In this document: positions 51,039-59,467 of the stretch, piece by piece
Position numbering within the stretch: position 1 is the stretch's first letter
Layout: each line of letters opens with the position of its first letter
DNA from: JBFAPK01 sp040676675
Lineage (GTDB): Bacteria; Actinomycetota; Actinomycetes; Mycobacteriales; Micromonosporaceae
Length of the DNA: 64,000 nt
Assembly (NCBI RefSeq): GCF_040676675.1
Contig: NZ_JBFAPK010000004.1
Span: 124,001-188,000 of the forward strand
Reading direction: 5' to 3'
Translations under genes and position numbers: made by a program
Notes under the pieces: model-generated
Database searches by the model: none
Told to the model about the DNA's origin: nothing
The model's input: the letters and a program-made list of their open reading frames with translations, nothing else

Positions 51039-51983
51039 GTGACCGCACCTGATCAATGTCCGGCAGCCGTACCCGGTGCCGCCCCGCCCGCCGGTCCGGT
51101 CGCGGTACTGGTCAACCCGGTCGCCGGGCGCGGACGGCACGCGGGGCTGCTCCCCGTGGTGCTGGACCGGCTCGGCGCGGCCGGCCGGGGCGTACGACTG
51201 CTGACGCCCGCCTCGCCGGCCGAGGCGCTGGCGCAGTGCCGGGCGGCGGTCGCCGACGGCGTCGCGGCGCTGGTGACGGTCGGCGGCGACGGTACGGTGC
51301 ACCTGGCCCTCCAGGCGGTGGCCGGCACGCCGACGGCGTTCGGGCCGGTGCCCGCCGGTACCGGCAACGACTTCGCCGTCCAGACCGGGTTCCCGGCCGA
51401 TCCGCTGGCGGCGGTCGAGGTCGTCGCCTCGGCGCTGGCGGCCGGGCGGACCACCCCGGTCGACCTGGCTCGGATGACGGGCCCCGACGGCGCCGAGCGC
51501 TGGTACGGGGCGGTCCTCGCGGCCGGCTTCGACGCGATCGTCAACGAGCGGGCGAACCGGATGCGCTGGCCGCGCGGGCCCCGCCGGTACGACCTGGCGA
51601 TCCTGGTCGAGCTGGCCCGGCTCCGGCCGCGCCGCTACCGGCTGAGCCTGGACGGCGTGTCGCACGAACTCGACGCGGTGCTGGTGGCGGTGGGCAACTG
51701 CGCCAGCTACGGCGGGGGAATGCGGATCTGCCCGGACGCCGATCCCACCGACGGGCTGCTCGACGTGGTGCTCGCCGGGCGGGTCGGTCGCGGCACCCTG
51801 ATGCGGATCAAGCCGAGGGTGTACCGGGGCACCCACGTCGAGCATCCCCTGGTCTCCAGCCACCGGGCCCGTACGGTCGAGCTGGCCGCCGACGGGATCG
51901 TCGGGTACGCGGACGGGGAGCGGGCCCTGCCCCTGCCGCTGACGGTGACCGCCGTCCCGGGCGCGGTACGCCTGCTGCGCTGA
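51039..51983 (+). CDS. Diacylglycerol kinase-like lipid kinase
   Basis: 314 residues from leaderless GTG 51039 (TACCGT 7 bases upstream). DAGK/YegS-type catalytic domain: AVLVNPVAGRGRHAG, VTVGGDGTVHLALQ, VPAGTGNDFAV, then a C-terminal beta domain with GNCASYGGGMRICPDADPTD. Soluble or peripheral; would phosphorylate diacylglycerol or another lipid alcohol. It faces the TetR gene. Confidence 0.92.
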   Translation: MTAPDQCPAAVPGAAPPAGPVAVLVNPVAGRGRHAGLLPVVLDRLGAAGRGVRLLTPASPAEALAQCRAAVADGVAALVTVGGDGTVHLALQAVAGTPTAFGPVPAGTGNDFAVQTGFPADPLAAVEVVASALAAGRTTPVDLARMTGPDGAERWYGAVLAAGFDAIVNERANRMRWPRGPRRYDLAILVELARLRPRRYRLSLDGVSHELDAVLVAVGNCASYGGGMRICPDADPTDGLLDVVLAGRVGRGTLMRIKPRVYRGTHVEHPLVSSHRARTVELAADGIVGYADGERALPLPLTVTAVPGAVRLLR

Positions 51984-52079
51984 GCGCCGCGCGGCGCGGT
52001 GGCCCGCCGGCCGGCCGGGGTGCGCCGCGTCGGACGGCGGACGGCTCCGTCGTCTGCCGCGCTGAGCGCCCGCGCCGGC

Positions 52080-52694
52080 TCAGTCGTCGCCCGCCGCGGG
52101 CTGGGCGGGCGCGCCGGGCGGATCCTCGGCCCCGGCCGGGCCGGCGAGCAGCGCCTGGAAGGCGGGGCGCAGCGCCTCGGTGATCTGCTCGGTGGTGGCC
52201 TCGCGCAGCGCGTCGAGCTGGAGCAGCTGGTGCCCGATGGTCAGGCCGACCATGCTGGTGACGACCAGGGCGGCGCGCAGCCGGGCGTCCGGCCCGCCGA
52301 TGGCCTCGCTGGTCCGTTCCACCTGCCGGTCGAGGGCCGCCCGGACCGACTCGTTCGCCTCGGGATGGGTGAGCATCGAGCGGAGCATGGCCAGCGAGGT
52401 CTCCGGCAGACCGCTGATCTTCATGCCGAGGGTGGCGAGCATCAGCTCGGTGAGCTGTTCCGGGCTGGCCGGCAGCGGCCGGTCGTCGGCGCCCTGCGCG
52501 GCCCGGCTGAAGAGCTCCTGCTTGGCCCCGAAGTACTGCATCACGAGCGCGGGGTCGACGCCGGCGGCGGCGGCGACGGCGCGGATGGTGGTGCGCTCGT
52601 AGCCGCGCTCGGCGAAGAGGGCGCGGGCGGCGGCGAGGATGCGGGCCTCGGTCTGCCGGCGGCGCTCCGCCCGGCTGGTCGGTGCGGTGCTCAC
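52080..52694 (-). CDS. TetR-family transcriptional regulator
   Basis: 204 residues from a leaderless GTG (7 bases after TAGAGT). N-terminal HTH (TEARILAAARALFAERGYER, TIRAVAAAAGVDPALVMQYF) and a helical ligand domain in the TetR_C_33-like style. Divergent from the SnoaL gene with a run of GTTGA palindromes between them, so it likely represses both. Ligand unknown. Confidence 0.93.
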   Translation of the reverse strand: MSTAPTSRAERRRQTEARILAAARALFAERGYERTTIRAVAAAAGVDPALVMQYFGAKQELFSRAAQGADDRPLPASPEQLTELMLATLGMKISGLPETSLAMLRSMLTHPEANESVRAALDRQVERTSEAIGGPDARLRAALVVTSMVGLTIGHQLLQLDALREATTEQITEALRPAFQALLAGPAGAEDPPGAPAQPAAGDD

Positions 52695-52713
52695 GGCGCC
52701 GACTCTACCGGTG

Positions 52714-52771
52714 TTGAGCGCGTTGACCGTTCGCTCTACACTTGTTGAGTCAACGCTTGTTGAGCGAACGG
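52714..52771 (+). promoter_or_regulatory. SnoaL promoter with TetR operator palindromes
   Basis: -35 TTGAGC (52714-52719), 17-base spacer, -10 TACACT (52737-52742). GTTGA-G-TCAAC (52744-52754) covers the expected transcription start. CCGTTCGCTC (52727-52736) is perfectly inverted at 52762-52771. Confidence 0.6.
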
Positions 52772-52781
52772 AGAGTCCTTC

Positions 52782-53261
52782 ATGCCCGGAACCGCCCCGA
52801 CCCTTCCCGGACCCCGCGAGGTCCTGGCCCGCTACCACCGGGCCATGCTCGACAAGTCCGCCGACGACCTCGCCGACCTCTACGCCGAGGACGCGCTGCA
52901 CGAGTTCCCGTTCCTCTTCCCGCGCATGCCGAGGCGGTACCGGGGGCGCGAGGAGGTGCGCGCGGGCTACCGCGCGGCCTGGGGCGCCACGCCGGCCCGG
53001 CTGGAGGAGATCCGGGGCGTGGTGGTGCACGAGACCGCCGATCCCGAGGTGATCGTCGTGGAGCAGGAGGTGGCGGGCACGCTCAGCACCACCGGCCAAC
53101 CGTTCGCCGCGGCCGGGCTGCTGGTGCTGCGGGTACGCGACGGCCGCCTCACCCACGTGCGCGACTACCTCGACGGCGTGGCCCTACTCGCCTCCCTCGG
53201 CGATGGCGAGGTCCAGCACGGCGGTCAGACCGTTCGCGAGACCGGCCTCGGCCGCGGGTAG
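52782..53261 (+). CDS. SnoaL-like / NTF2-fold protein
   Basis: 159 residues, ATG with GGAGAG upstream. Begins PREVLARYHRAMLDKSADDLADLYAED, the usual start of SnoaL-like domains; EQEVAGTLSTTGQPFAAAGLLVLRVRDGRLTHVRDYLD completes the cone-shaped fold. Small-molecule isomerase/hydratase-like or ligand-binding. Its last 78 bases overlap the convergent HAD gene. Confidence 0.87.
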   Translation: MPGTAPTLPGPREVLARYHRAMLDKSADDLADLYAEDALHEFPFLFPRMPRRYRGREEVRAGYRAAWGATPARLEEIRGVVVHETADPEVIVVEQEVAGTLSTTGQPFAAAGLLVLRVRDGRLTHVRDYLDGVALLASLGDGEVQHGGQTVRETGLGRG

Positions 53262-53963
53262 CAGCAGCGTGGCGCAGCCGGCCCGGACCGCCCCGGCGTC
53301 CGCCGGCGTGTCGCCGACCATCAGCGTCCGCTCCGGGTCCACGCCGAGCATGCCGCAGGCGCGCAGGAAGATGCCGGGATCGGGCTTGCAGCGGCCGATC
53401 TCGTACGACAGCGCGAACGCGTCGACCAACTCGGTGAGGCCCCAGGCGTCGAAGAGCGGACGCGGATCGAAGCCGATGTTGCTCACCACCGCCACCGGTA
53501 CGTTCACCGCCCGCAGGGCGCGCAGCGTGGCGGCGGTGTCCGCGTACGGCAACCAGCCCTCGGGGCGCAGCAGCCGCTCGTAGAGGGCCTCGGGCAACCC
53601 GTCGATCCCGGTCTCGACCGTGGCCGCCAGCCCGGTGTAGGCGGCCCGGTGGGCGTGCGGGTACAGGTCCCGGTCGGCCCAGACCTCGGCCAGCCGGGGT
53701 GGCACCCGGGCCGGCAGGGGCCCGCCGGCCCGGCCCGCCATCACCAGCCGGTCGGCCAGCGAGGTGGCCCGGGTGCGGTCGAGGATCACCCCGCAGTCGG
53801 CGGCGGCGGCGAGCACCCAGGCGACCGGGTCCTCCACCTGCGCCAGGGTGCCGTGGAAGTCGAAGAGCACGGCGTCCAGCGGCCGGCGCGGCGGCTTTCC
53901 GGCGGTGTCGCTGGCGGGCCCGCTGGGCGTACGAGGCTTGGGCGGTTCGGCATGGTCCGGCAC
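53184..53963 (-). CDS. HAD-superfamily hydrolase
   Basis: 259 residues from GTG 53963, 7 bases after TAGGGT (complement of 53971-53976). Motif I DFHGTLAQ with nucleophile Asp, T/S in VVSNIG, Lys in RCKPDPGIF and GDTPADAG. The cap is helical. Class I HAD phosphatase of unknown substrate. 3' end overlaps SnoaL antisense. The first about 30 residues are Pro-rich and non-conserved. Confidence 0.9.
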   Translation of the reverse strand: MPDHAEPPKPRTPSGPASDTAGKPPRRPLDAVLFDFHGTLAQVEDPVAWVLAAAADCGVILDRTRATSLADRLVMAGRAGGPLPARVPPRLAEVWADRDLYPHAHRAAYTGLAATVETGIDGLPEALYERLLRPEGWLPYADTAATLRALRAVNVPVAVVSNIGFDPRPLFDAWGLTELVDAFALSYEIGRCKPDPGIFLRACGMLGVDPERTLMVGDTPADAGAVRAGCATLLLPAAEAGLANGLTAVLDLAIAEGGE

Positions 53964-54049
53964 GTGGTGCACCCTACCGACCGGGTCCGACCGGACCGCT
54001 CCTCGGCCTCGCTGCGTACGGCGGGCGACTACGCATTAATCTTGCTGGT

Positions 54050-56935
54050 ATGTCGAGCCCCGCCGAGCGGTATGCCGCGGCACGCCGCCGGGCCGCGCAG
54101 GCCAGCAGTTTCCCCGCGCTTGAGGAGTTCGCCCTCGATCTCGGGTTCGACCTCGACGACTTCCAGCGGGAGGCGTGCCAGGCCCTGGAGCGGGGCAGCG
54201 GCGTGCTCGTCTGCGCCCCGACCGGCGCCGGCAAGACCGTGGTCGGCGAGTTCGCGGTACACCTGGCCCTGCGGGCCGGGTCCGCCCCCGGCGCGGACGT
54301 CTCCCGCCCCACCGCGGCACCCGGGCCGGTCGGCGCCGACGCGGCCCCCGCCGGCGCGGCGCCCGCGCCGGCGGTCACCGGCGGCCGGGTGCCGGCGGCC
54401 GGCATCCCCGGCCCGGTACGCAAGTGCTTCTACACCACGCCGATCAAGGCGCTGTCGAACCAGAAGTACCACGACCTGGTGGCCCGGCACGGCGCCGACC
54501 AGGTCGGCCTGCTGACCGGCGACAACGCCATCAACGGCGACGCCCCGGTGGTGGTGATGACCACCGAGGTGCTGCGCAACATGCTCTACGCCGGCTCGGC
54601 CACCCTGGAGGGCCTGGCGTACGTGGTGATGGACGAGGTGCACTACCTCGCCGACCGGTTCCGCGGCGGGGTCTGGGAAGAGGTGATCATCCACCTGCCC
54701 GAGTCGGTGACCCTGGTGTCCCTGTCGGCCACCGTCTCCAACGCCGAGGAGTTCGCCGACTGGCTGGTGACCGTACGCGGCGAGACCGAGGTGGTGGTCA
54801 GCGAGCACCGCCCGGTACCGCTGTGGCAGCACATGCTGGTCGGCCGGCGGATGTTCGACCTGTTCCACGACGCCGACGCGGCCCGCAAGCACGACGTGCA
54901 CCCGGAGCTGCTGCGCTACACCCGGGAGACGATGCGTCGGCTCGACCTGGGCGAGGGGCGCGGCGCCAGCCCGGGCTGGGGCCGGCGCGGGCCCCGGTGG
55001 CGCGGCCCGCTGCGCGCCGAGGTGGTGGAGCGGCTCGACCGCGAGGGACTGCTCCCCGCCATCCTGTTCATCTTCAGCCGGGCCGGCTGCGACGCCGCCG
55101 TGCAGCAGTGCCTCGCCGCCGGCCTGCGGCTGACCACTCCGGACGAACGCGCCGAGATCCGCGAGGTGGTGGAGCGGCGGATCACCACCATCCCGGGCGA
55201 GGACCTGTCGGTGCTCGGGTACTGGGAGTGGCTCGACGGCCTGGAGCGCGGCCTCGCCGCGCACCACGCCGGGATGCTGCCGGCGTTCAAGGAGGTGGTC
55301 GAGGAGCTGTTCGTCCGCGGGCTGGTCAAGGCCGTCTTCGCCACCGAGACGCTGGCGCTGGGGATCAACATGCCGGCCCGCTCGGTGGTGCTGGAACGGC
55401 TCGTCAAGTTCAACGGCGAGGCCCACGTCGACCTCACGCCGGGGGAGTACACCCAGCTCACCGGTCGGGCCGGCCGGCGCGGCATCGACGTCGAGGGGCA
55501 CGCGGTCGTCATCTGGTCGCCCGAGGTGGACCCGCGGCACGTCGCCGGGCTCGCGTCCACCCGTACCTATCCGCTGCGCTCCAGCTTCCGACCCTCGTAC
55601 AACATGGCGGTGAACCTGGTCGGCTCGGTCGGCGCGGCGCCGGCCCGTACCCTGCTGGAATCGTCGTTCGCGCAGTTCCAGGCGGACCGGTCGGTGGTCG
55701 GCCTGGCCCGGCAGGTGCAGCGCAACGAGGAGACCATCGAGGCGTACGGGGCCGAGGCCGCCTGCCACCACGGCGACTTCGACGAGTACTTCGGGCTGCG
55801 GGTGGCGATCGCCGACCGGGAACGCGCGCTGAACCGGCAGGGGCAGAGCCAGCGCAAGGCCGCCGCGGTCGAGTCGCTGGAGCGGCTGCGGGTCGGCGAC
55901 GTGATCCGGATCCCGTCCGGCCGCCGCGCCGGCCTCGCGGTGGTGCTCGACCCGGGTACCGGCGGGTTCGGCGAGCCCCGGCCGCTGGTGCTGACCCAGG
56001 ACCGTTGGGCCGGACGGGTCACCGCCGGCGACTTCACCGTTCCGGCCGAGGTGCTGGCCCGCATCCGCGTACCGAAGCACTTCAACCACCGCTCCCCGGC
56101 GGCCCGCCGCGACCTGGCGGCGGCGGTGAGCGGTACCGGCCTGGACCGGCACCCCGGGCGGCGCCGGCGCTCCCGGCCCGCCGGCGACGACGACCTGCTC
56201 GCCCAACTCCGCGCCGACCTGCGCCGGCATCCCTGCCACGCCTGCCCGGAGCGGGAGGAGCACGCCCGCTGGGCGGAGCGGCGCTGGCGGTTGCAGCGCG
56301 ACACCGACGAGCTGCGCCAGCGGGTGGCGGGGCGGACCGGCTCGCTGGCCCGCACCTTCGACCGGATCTGCGCCCTGCTCGCGGCCCGCGGCTACCTCTC
56401 GGCGGACGGGGAGGTCACCGACGCCGGCCGGATGCTCGGTCGGATCTGGACCGAGGCGGACCTCCTGGTGGCCGAGTGCCTGCGCCGGGGCGTCTGGGAC
56501 GGGCTGGCCCCGGCCGAACTCGCCGCCGCCGTCTCCGTGATCGTGTACGAGGCCCGGCGCGACACCGACGAGCGGGCCTCCGTACCGCGCGGCGGGGTGG
56601 CGGAGGCGGTCGACGAGACGCTGAAGCTCTGGGCGGAGATCGAGACCGACGAGGCGTCCCGCGGCCTGGAGGCGACCCGCGAGCCCGACCTGGGCTTCGT
56701 CTGGCCCATCTACCGTTGGGCCCGCGGCGAGGCGTTGGCGAAGGTGCTGGCCAGCGGCCACAGCCTCGACGGCGAGATGCCGGCCGGCGACTTCGTCCGC
56801 TGGGCCCGGCAGGTGGTCGATCTGCTCGGCCAGCTCGCCGACTCGGCCGGCGCGTCCGCGGAGCTGCGCGCCACCGCGCGCTCGGCGATCAGCGCGGTCA
56901 ACCGGGGCGTGCTCTCCTACAACGCGGTCAGCTGA
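54050..56935 (+). CDS. helY: DEAD/DEAH-box (Ski2-like) helicase, HelY-type
   Basis: 961 residues from leaderless ATG 54050 (TAATCT 7 bases upstream). Superfamily 2: Walker A CAPTGAGKT, TTPIKALSNQKY, MDEVHYLAD (DEVH), SATVSN, HHAGMLPAFKEVVEELF, TGRAGRRGID; Ski2-like C-terminus (SSFRPSYNMAVNLVG). An Ala/Pro-rich insert of about 45 residues splits motifs I and Ia. Positional homologue of M. tuberculosis HelY (Rv2092c). Likely RNA helicase. Confidence 0.93.
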   Translation: MSSPAERYAAARRRAAQASSFPALEEFALDLGFDLDDFQREACQALERGSGVLVCAPTGAGKTVVGEFAVHLALRAGSAPGADVSRPTAAPGPVGADAAPAGAAPAPAVTGGRVPAAGIPGPVRKCFYTTPIKALSNQKYHDLVARHGADQVGLLTGDNAINGDAPVVVMTTEVLRNMLYAGSATLEGLAYVVMDEVHYLADRFRGGVWEEVIIHLPESVTLVSLSATVSNAEEFADWLVTVRGETEVVVSEHRPVPLWQHMLVGRRMFDLFHDADAARKHDVHPELLRYTRETMRRLDLGEGRGASPGWGRRGPRWRGPLRAEVVERLDREGLLPAILFIFSRAGCDAAVQQCLAAGLRLTTPDERAEIREVVERRITTIPGEDLSVLGYWEWLDGLERGLAAHHAGMLPAFKEVVEELFVRGLVKAVFATETLALGINMPARSVVLERLVKFNGEAHVDLTPGEYTQLTGRAGRRGIDVEGHAVVIWSPEVDPRHVAGLASTRTYPLRSSFRPSYNMAVNLVGSVGAAPARTLLESSFAQFQADRSVVGLARQVQRNEETIEAYGAEAACHHGDFDEYFGLRVAIADRERALNRQGQSQRKAAAVESLERLRVGDVIRIPSGRRAGLAVVLDPGTGGFGEPRPLVLTQDRWAGRVTAGDFTVPAEVLARIRVPKHFNHRSPAARRDLAAAVSGTGLDRHPGRRRRSRPAGDDDLLAQLRADLRRHPCHACPEREEHARWAERRWRLQRDTDELRQRVAGRTGSLARTFDRICALLAARGYLSADGEVTDAGRMLGRIWTEADLLVAECLRRGVWDGLAPAELAAAVSVIVYEARRDTDERASVPRGGVAEAVDETLKLWAEIETDEASRGLEATREPDLGFVWPIYRWARGEALAKVLASGHSLDGEMPAGDFVRWARQVVDLLGQLADSAGASAELRATARSAISAVNRGVLSYNAVS

Positions 56936-56945
56936 ACAGGAGCCT

Positions 56946-57031
56946 CGCGCGGTCGCTCGGGATCCTCCCGCTGCTCAGCGGGGACTCCCGCGCGGTCGTG
57001 CGCGGTCCTCTCGCTGACCAGCGGAGTCCTC
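56946..57031. terminator. Two 43-bp imperfect tandem hairpins
   Basis: Unit 1 (56946-56988) and unit 2 (56989-57031) both start CGCGCGGTCG and each contains a CCGCTG..CAGCGG stem. They lie between convergent helY and the exonuclease gene. Confidence 0.6.
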
Positions 57032-57053
57032 TGGCGGGCGGGCTCGGCGCCCC

Positions 57054-57977
57054 TCACGCCGCCGCGTCGGTGAGCGCGTCGACCAGCCGGCGGCACGGGC
57101 TGGCCAGATTCCACTTCTCGGCCAGCTCCAGCAGTCGGGCCTCGTCCACCGGTGCCGCGGGCAGCGCGGTGGAGAAGTCGGGCAGGGGCACGTCGAGCGC
57201 GACCCGGACCACCTTCGGCGCGACCGCCAGGTAGTCGCGGGCGGCCTCGAGCTTGGTCCGCAGGCCCGGCGCGAACCCGGAGGCCGGGTCGCCGAGCGCG
57301 GTGAGGATGCCGTCCAGGCCGCCGTACCGGTCGACCAGGCGGGCGGCGGTCTTCTCGCCGACGCCGGCGACGCCCGGCAGGCCGTCGCTCGGGTCCCCGC
57401 GCAGCGCCGCGAAGTCGGCGTACCCGGTGGCCGGCACCCCGTACCGGGCCCGCACGGCCGCGTCGTCGTAGTCCTCCAGCTTCGCCACGCCCCGGCCGCA
57501 GTAGAGCAGCCGGATCGGGTGCGCGTCGTCGACGAGCTGGAACAGGTCCCGGTCCCCGGAGGCGACCTCCACCGGGCCGGGCTGGGTGACGGCGAGCGTG
57601 CCGAGCACGTCGTCGGCCTCGTAGCCGGCGGCGCCGACGGCCGGGATGCCGATCGCGGCCAGCACGTCCAGGATGAGCGGCACCTGGGGGACCAGGGTGT
57701 CCGGTACCACCTCGCCGCCGGCCGGCGCCACCCGGTGCGCCTTGTACGACGGCAGCAGCGCCACCCGCCACGCCGGCCGCCAGTCGTGGTCCAGCGCGCA
57801 GACCAGCCGGTCCGGTCGGCGGGTACGGATCAGCGTGGCGAGCATGTCCAGGAAGCCGCGCACGGCGTTGACCGGGCTGCCGTCCGGCGCCTTGGCGGCG
57901 GACTCGGGGATGCCGAAGTAGGCCCGGAAGTACAGGCTCGGCGCGTCGACGAGGAGCAGGGGGCGTGGCGCGTTCAC
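57054..57977 (-). CDS. 5'-3' exonuclease (PIN / FEN-like)
   Basis: 307 residues from GTG 57977. Polymerase-I-type 5' nuclease without the polymerase: LLLVDAPSLYFRAYF, the acidic EADDVLGTLA, SGDRDLFQL, DPSDGLPGVAGVGEKTAARL (helix-hairpin-helix) and a helical arch in between. It probably degrades RNA primers or flaps. The position beside helY matches Rv2090. -10-like CAGGCT is 7 bases before GTG. Confidence 0.93.
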   Translation of the reverse strand: MNAPRPLLLVDAPSLYFRAYFGIPESAAKAPDGSPVNAVRGFLDMLATLIRTRRPDRLVCALDHDWRPAWRVALLPSYKAHRVAPAGGEVVPDTLVPQVPLILDVLAAIGIPAVGAAGYEADDVLGTLAVTQPGPVEVASGDRDLFQLVDDAHPIRLLYCGRGVAKLEDYDDAAVRARYGVPATGYADFAALRGDPSDGLPGVAGVGEKTAARLVDRYGGLDGILTALGDPASGFAPGLRTKLEAARDYLAVAPKVVRVALDVPLPDFSTALPAAPVDEARLLELAEKWNLASPCRRLVDALTDAAA

Positions 57978-58161
57978 ACCGGACAGCCTGACACAACGGC
58001 GGCCGGCCGGGGTACGCGGTGCCCACCGCCGGCCGGGGGTGTCGGGCGGCGCCGGTCCGGCGGATGTGCCGCCCGGGTGCGCCGGCCGCGTCACCGGCTC
58101 GGGCGGTGGCGACGCATAGGTTAGGGTGCATCGGAGGCGACGAATATCCGGAGTAGCTGGT

Positions 58162-59457
58162 TTGCGGAGAACGCTGAACCTCCCGCGCGCCGGGGCGCCG
58201 AACGGCACCGGCGCCTACGCCGGGCTGCTGCGGCACCGCCACGGCCGCCGGGTCGCGCTGGCCGCCCTCGGCGCGCGCCTGCCGCAGGGGATGACCGGTA
58301 TCTCGGTGCTCTTCCTGCTGGTGGAGCGGGAGGGCGTACGGGTGGCGGGCGCGCTGGCCGCCGCGTACACCCTGGCGCTGGGGCTGGCCGTGCCGGCGAC
58401 CGGCCGGCTGGTCGACCGGTTCGACCCGGGCCGCGTCGTCCGCTGGAGCGTGCTCGCCCACACCGCCGCGACGGCCCTGCTGCTCCTGGCCGCCTTCGGC
58501 GCCGCGCCGCCACCGGTGACCGCCGCCGCCGCGGCACTGGCCGGCGCGACCACGCCGCCGCTCGGCCCGGCGGTACGCGCGCAGTGGACGCGGCTGCCCG
58601 GGGCCGTGCAGCGCGCCGGGTTCGCCCTCGACGCGATCTTCCTCGACGTCTGCCTCATCGCCGGCCCGGTGCTGGCGTCCGCCCTGGTGGCGGTGCACGC
58701 CGCGCTCGGTGTCTGCGCCATCCTGCTGGTCACCTGGGTCGGCGCCGTCCTGCTCGGCCAGCTCGTCCCCTCGGCCGGCGCGGCCTCGTCGACCCCGCCG
58801 GCGGCGGGTGGTGCGGTGCTAGCGTCGGCGGGCCGGGACCGCCCGACCGGCCGGCTCGGACCGCTGCGCGTCGCGGCCTACCGCCGGGTGGCCGGCCTGA
58901 TGGTGCTCGCCAGCTGCGCCATCGCCGCCGTGGCGGTCGGACTGCCGGCGCTCGCCGCCGTCCGCGACGCGCCGTGGGCGGCCGGTCCGCTGGTCGCGGC
59001 GTTCTCCGTGGGCAGCATCCTCGGCGGTCTCTACTGGGGCCGACGCGGGCACCGGGCGCCCGGCGGCGAGCGGAGGGCCGGGGAGCGGACCGGCGGCCTG
59101 GTCCCGCCCTTCGCCGCGCTGGCGCTGACGCTGGCCGTCCTGCCGCTGGTCGGCCCCCATCCGGTGGCGCTGCTGGTGGCCGCCCCCGTCGCCGGGTTGC
59201 CGGTCGCGGCGGTCCTGGCCAGCCTCGCGGTCGAGGCGGCGGCACGGGCGCCGGAGGGTACCGCGACCGAGGCGCAGTCCTGGCTCGTCTCGGCCAACAC
59301 CCTCGGCTCCGCCGCCGCCGCGTTGCTGGTCACCACCCTGCTCGGCCACGGCCATCCGAGCTGGGCGCTGCTCGCCCCGGTCGGCCTGGCGCTCGTGGCC
59401 GCGCTCGCGGCCCCGCTCCTCGTTCCGGGGCGGGACGCGGGCCGCCCAGATCAATAG
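58162..59457 (+). CDS. MFS-like transporter
   Basis: 431 residues from TTG 58162 (GGAG 8 bases upstream; TAGGGT at 58122-58127). About 12 hydrophobic segments, with the substrate-loop RLVDRFDPGRV after segment 2 typical of major facilitator proteins. The frame continues upstream to GTG 58126, but this overlaps the promoter. Substrate unknown. Its stop TAG starts the -10 box of the next gene. Confidence 0.85.
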   Translation: MRRTLNLPRAGAPNGTGAYAGLLRHRHGRRVALAALGARLPQGMTGISVLFLLVEREGVRVAGALAAAYTLALGLAVPATGRLVDRFDPGRVVRWSVLAHTAATALLLLAAFGAAPPPVTAAAAALAGATTPPLGPAVRAQWTRLPGAVQRAGFALDAIFLDVCLIAGPVLASALVAVHAALGVCAILLVTWVGAVLLGQLVPSAGAASSTPPAAGGAVLASAGRDRPTGRLGPLRVAAYRRVAGLMVLASCAIAAVAVGLPALAAVRDAPWAAGPLVAAFSVGSILGGLYWGRRGHRAPGGERRAGERTGGLVPPFAALALTLAVLPLVGPHPVALLVAAPVAGLPVAAVLASLAVEAAARAPEGTATEAQSWLVSANTLGSAAAALLVTTLLGHGHPSWALLAPVGLALVAALAAPLLVPGRDAGRPDQ

Positions 59458-59460
59458 AAT
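59455..59460 (+). promoter_or_regulatory. -10 box TAGAAT built on the MFS stop codon
   Basis: TAGAAT begins with the MFS stop TAG and lies 7 bases before ATG 59468. Confidence 0.55.
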
Positions 59461-59467
59461 GTCCTCC

